Assembly: GCA_903855945.1 (NCBI GenBank)
Contig: CAIOAK010000015.1
Location: 1 to 64,000, forward strand
Length of the DNA: 64,000 nucleotides
Direction: 5' to 3'
Source of the DNA: an uncultured Anaeromyxobacter sp.
Lineage (GTDB): Bacteria > Myxococcota > Myxococcia > Myxococcales > Anaeromyxobacteraceae
In this document: positions 62,189 through 64,000 of the stretch, piece by piece
Position numbering within the stretch: the stretch's first letter is position 1
How the letters are laid out: the number at the start of each line of letters is the position of its first letter
Program-made: the position numbers and the translations under genes
Notes under the pieces: generated by a model
Database searches by the model: none
Told to the model about the DNA's origin: nothing
Seen by the model: only the letters and a program-made list of their open reading frames with translations

Positions 62189-64000
62189 ATGTCCGCCCTG
62201 CTCGAGGAGCTGGCGGAGGCGCCGGAGGTCCAGCCCGGAACCGGCATCGGCCCCGGAACGGTCCTGGGCGGGCGCTTCGAGGTCCTCCGCGAACTGGGGC
62301 GAGGCGGCTTCGGCCTGGTCTTCGAGGCCCGCGATCGGGAGCTGGGCAGGCTGGTGGCCGTGAAGGTGGTCCGGCCCCGGCGCGGGGCCGACCCGGGGAT
62401 GCTGCGGGCCGAGGCCGAGGCGGTGGCCGCGCTCCACCACCCCAACATCGTGACGGTCCACGACCTGGGAAGCGCCGGCGGGGAGGGCTGGCTCGTCCTC
62501 GAGCTGCTGCACGGCGAGACGCTGGAGGAGCGGCTGCGCCGCGGCCCGCTCCCCGGCGCGGAGGCCATCCGGGTGGCGGTCGAGGTCGCACGCGGTCTGG
62601 CCCACGCTCACCGTGCGGGCGTGCTCCACCGGGACTTGAAGCCCTCCAACGTCTTCCTCTGCGACGACGGGGCGGTGAAGATCCTCGACTTCGGGCTCTC
62701 CCGCGTCTTCGGCTCGGGCAGCGGTCCGGAGGGGGGGACGCCGGCCTACATGGCGCCGGAGCAGTGGCGCCGCGAGGAGGGGGACGAGCGGACCGACGTC
62801 TTCGCGCTGGGCGTCCTCGTCCACGAGATGCTCACCGGGCAGCGTCCGTTCGCCGTGGAGTCGGGGCGCAGCACGGCACTCGACGCCGCGCCGCCGCCCT
62901 CGATCCCGTCGGGAGCCGCGCCGCGCGCGGTGCGCACGCTCGTGCGCCGCTCGCTCTCGCGCGAGCCGGGCGATCGCCCCCGGGACGGGGCTGCGGTGCT
63001 GGAGGGGCTGCTCGCGGGGCGCTCGGCCGGCGACGCCGGGAGGCGAAGGCGCCGGATCGCCATCGGGGGCGGGCTGCTCGTGATCGCGGTCGTCGCGGCC
63101 GCCGCCGCCTGGCGCACCTTCCACGTCCCGGACCTGGCGCCGGGGCAGCGCATCCCGGTGGCGGTGGCCGACTTCCAGAACGGCACCTCCGACCCCGAGC
63201 TGAACGGGCTCTCCGAGATGCTCACCACCTCCCTCGAGCAATCGAAGCGGCTCACGGTGCTCACCCGCTCCCGGCTCGCCGACCTGATCCGCCAGACCGG
63301 GAAGGAGGTCCCGGAGCGCATCGACGAGTCGCTCGCCCGGGAGGTGGGGCGGCTGGCGGGCGTGAAGGCGCTGCTCCTCGCCACGGTGCACCGGTTCGAC
63401 GACCTCTACGCCATCGAGATGCGGGCGCTCGATCCGGCCCGGAACGAGTACCTCTTCACGCTGAAGGCCGAGGCCCGCGGCAAGGCGAGCATCCCGGGGA
63501 TGATCGACCGGCTCTCCGGCCAGACCCGGGAGCGTCTCCGCGAGCGCCCCGCCGACCTGCAGGGCGGGCGCGCCGTGGCCGACGTGACGACCGCCAGCCT
63601 GGCCGCCTACGAGCACTACTTCCGCGCCCGGCAGGCGATGGACGCCTGGCAGCCCGAGACGGCGAAGCAGGAGCTCGAGGCCGCGCTCCGGATCGATCCG
63701 CAGTTCGCGCTGGCCCACTACCAGCGGGCGGTCCTCGACGCCTGGACTCCGGTCTGGCTCAAGGCGAGCAACGCCGGCGACGAGACCAGCCTGCGGACGA
63801 TGCAGGAGCACCTCCTCACCGCGATGAAGTTCGCCGACAGGCTCCCCGAGAAGGAGCGGCTGGCGCTCCTCGGCTGGAAGGCCACCGTGGACAAGCGCCC
63901 GGCCGAGGAGTTGCGCCTCCGGGACCAGGCCGCCGAGGCCTACCCGCAGGACAAGGAGGCGGTCTTCTGGGCGGGCGACGTGCGCTTCCACCAGGGGGAC
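62189..64000 (+). CDS. Ser/Thr protein kinase with periplasmic TolB/FlgO-like and TPR parts (3' end outside window)
   Basis: At least 604 residues are visible. A PknB-type kinase domain (about 25-280) has the Gly loop LGRGGFG, Lys59 (VAVKVV), HRDLKPSN with catalytic Asp149, DFG (167-169) and APE. A membrane helix lies near 290-307. The outside part begins IPVAVADFQNGTSDPELNGLSEMLTTSL, a TolB/FlgO-like fold, and leads into TPR helices (LAAYEHYFRARQAMDAW...LEAALRIDPQFALAHY). It is a typical myxobacterial receptor-like kinase. I used the ATG; a TTG at 62126 would add 21 Pro-rich residues. Confidence 0.9.
   Translation, partial: MSALLEELAEAPEVQPGTGIGPGTVLGGRFEVLRELGRGGFGLVFEARDRELGRLVAVKVVRPRRGADPGMLRAEAEAVAALHHPNIVTVHDLGSAGGEGWLVLELLHGETLEERLRRGPLPGAEAIRVAVEVARGLAHAHRAGVLHRDLKPSNVFLCDDGAVKILDFGLSRVFGSGSGPEGGTPAYMAPEQWRREEGDERTDVFALGVLVHEMLTGQRPFAVESGRSTALDAAPPPSIPSGAAPRAVRTLVRRSLSREPGDRPRDGAAVLEGLLAGRSAGDAGRRRRRIAIGGGLLVIAVVAAAAAWRTFHVPDLAPGQRIPVAVADFQNGTSDPELNGLSEMLTTSLEQSKRLTVLTRSRLADLIRQTGKEVPERIDESLAREVGRLAGVKALLLATVHRFDDLYAIEMRALDPARNEYLFTLKAEARGKASIPGMIDRLSGQTRERLRERPADLQGGRAVADVTTASLAAYEHYFRARQAMDAWQPETAKQELEAALRIDPQFALAHYQRAVLDAWTPVWLKASNAGDETSLRTMQEHLLTAMKFADRLPEKERLALLGWKATVDKRPAEELRLRDQAAEAYPQDKEAVFWAGDVRFHQGD

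Noticed and set aside
58661-63991. A 1776-codon open frame antisense to the OPT and kinase genes
   Set aside because: Composition is His/Arg/Gly/Pro-rich shadow of high-GC coding DNA, with no recognisable domain. The sense strand encodes clear families.
1-64000. CRISPR arrays, insertion sequences, tRNA genes, prophage or integrative elements
   Set aside because: I looked on both strands and saw no repeat-spacer array, transposase, tRNA cloverleaf or integrase.

Overview
The window is a very GC-rich bacterial chromosome segment with strong third-position G/C bias. It is packed with housekeeping genes and carries no tRNA, rRNA, CRISPR array, transposase or phage module that I can see. The gene set suggests a myxobacterium, most likely Anaeromyxobacter or a close relative: a DUF4388-like plus J-domain protein, an Oar-like TonB receptor, tandem ExbD genes, large DUF3857/transglutaminase proteins, a Ser/Thr kinase with a periplasmic TolB/FlgO-like part, and many delta-type N-terminal extensions. 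The assignment is inference from gene content.

Layout. 1-1354: the end of an HNH-nuclease reading frame, a frameshifted secreted protein, and a SUI1/YciH-like gene. 1375-8359 (minus): bcp, rsmB, mutM, rnhB, then pcnB-pyrH-frr and a small membrane protein. 8584-10278 (plus): rpsB-tsf. 10407-14930 (minus): an Oar-like TonB-dependent receptor with an Ig-like lipoprotein, divergent from tonB-exbB-exbD-exbD (15373-17831). 17839-19803: a PPi-type phosphofructokinase and a pseudouridine synthase. 19836-24484: an SprT-like zincin, a small membrane protein, and a methylmalonyl-CoA mutase operon with a J-domain protein and YhbY. 24659-29502: serA (plus), then a minus-strand operon of a carboxyltransferase, a GT-B-like protein and a thioesterase. 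29548-32986: RDD protein, rsmE, prmA and hemW. 32988-40375: two very large, tandem, paralogous transglutaminase-fold exported proteins. 40417-46448: comF, gpmI, rlmH, mgsA, a TauE-like permease, a cupin, an unknown exported protein and a SIMPL protein. 46451-50962: pyruvate:ferredoxin oxidoreductase and a ZIP-like protein. 50972-58956: rsfS-proA-proB, hflX, unknown proteins and fmdB. 58964-64000: a second pseudouridine synthase, an OPT transporter, and a Ser/Thr kinase that runs off the end.

How it fits together. Much of the content serves the ribosome: rpsB, tsf, frr, rsmB, rsmE, prmA, rlmH, rsfS, hflX, yhbY and two RluA enzymes. The rest is central metabolism (PPi-PFK, gpmI, mgsA, PFOR, mutase and carboxylase, proline and serine synthesis) and envelope energy transduction. 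No classical transcription factor was recognised.

The most interesting signal is not a gene. A 17-bp imperfect palindrome, TTTCACTnnnAGTGAAA with an invariant 3-bp spacer, occurs about eight times between 6.8 and 52.5 kb. Every copy is inside a protein-coding gene, in two different reading frames, and forces A/T-ending codons that are otherwise scarce here. It looks like a dispersed chromosomal protein-binding site. Other points of note: a catalytically dead transglutaminase paralogue next to an apparently active one, several genes whose only suitable start is CTG, and promoters placed so that their transcripts would be leaderless.
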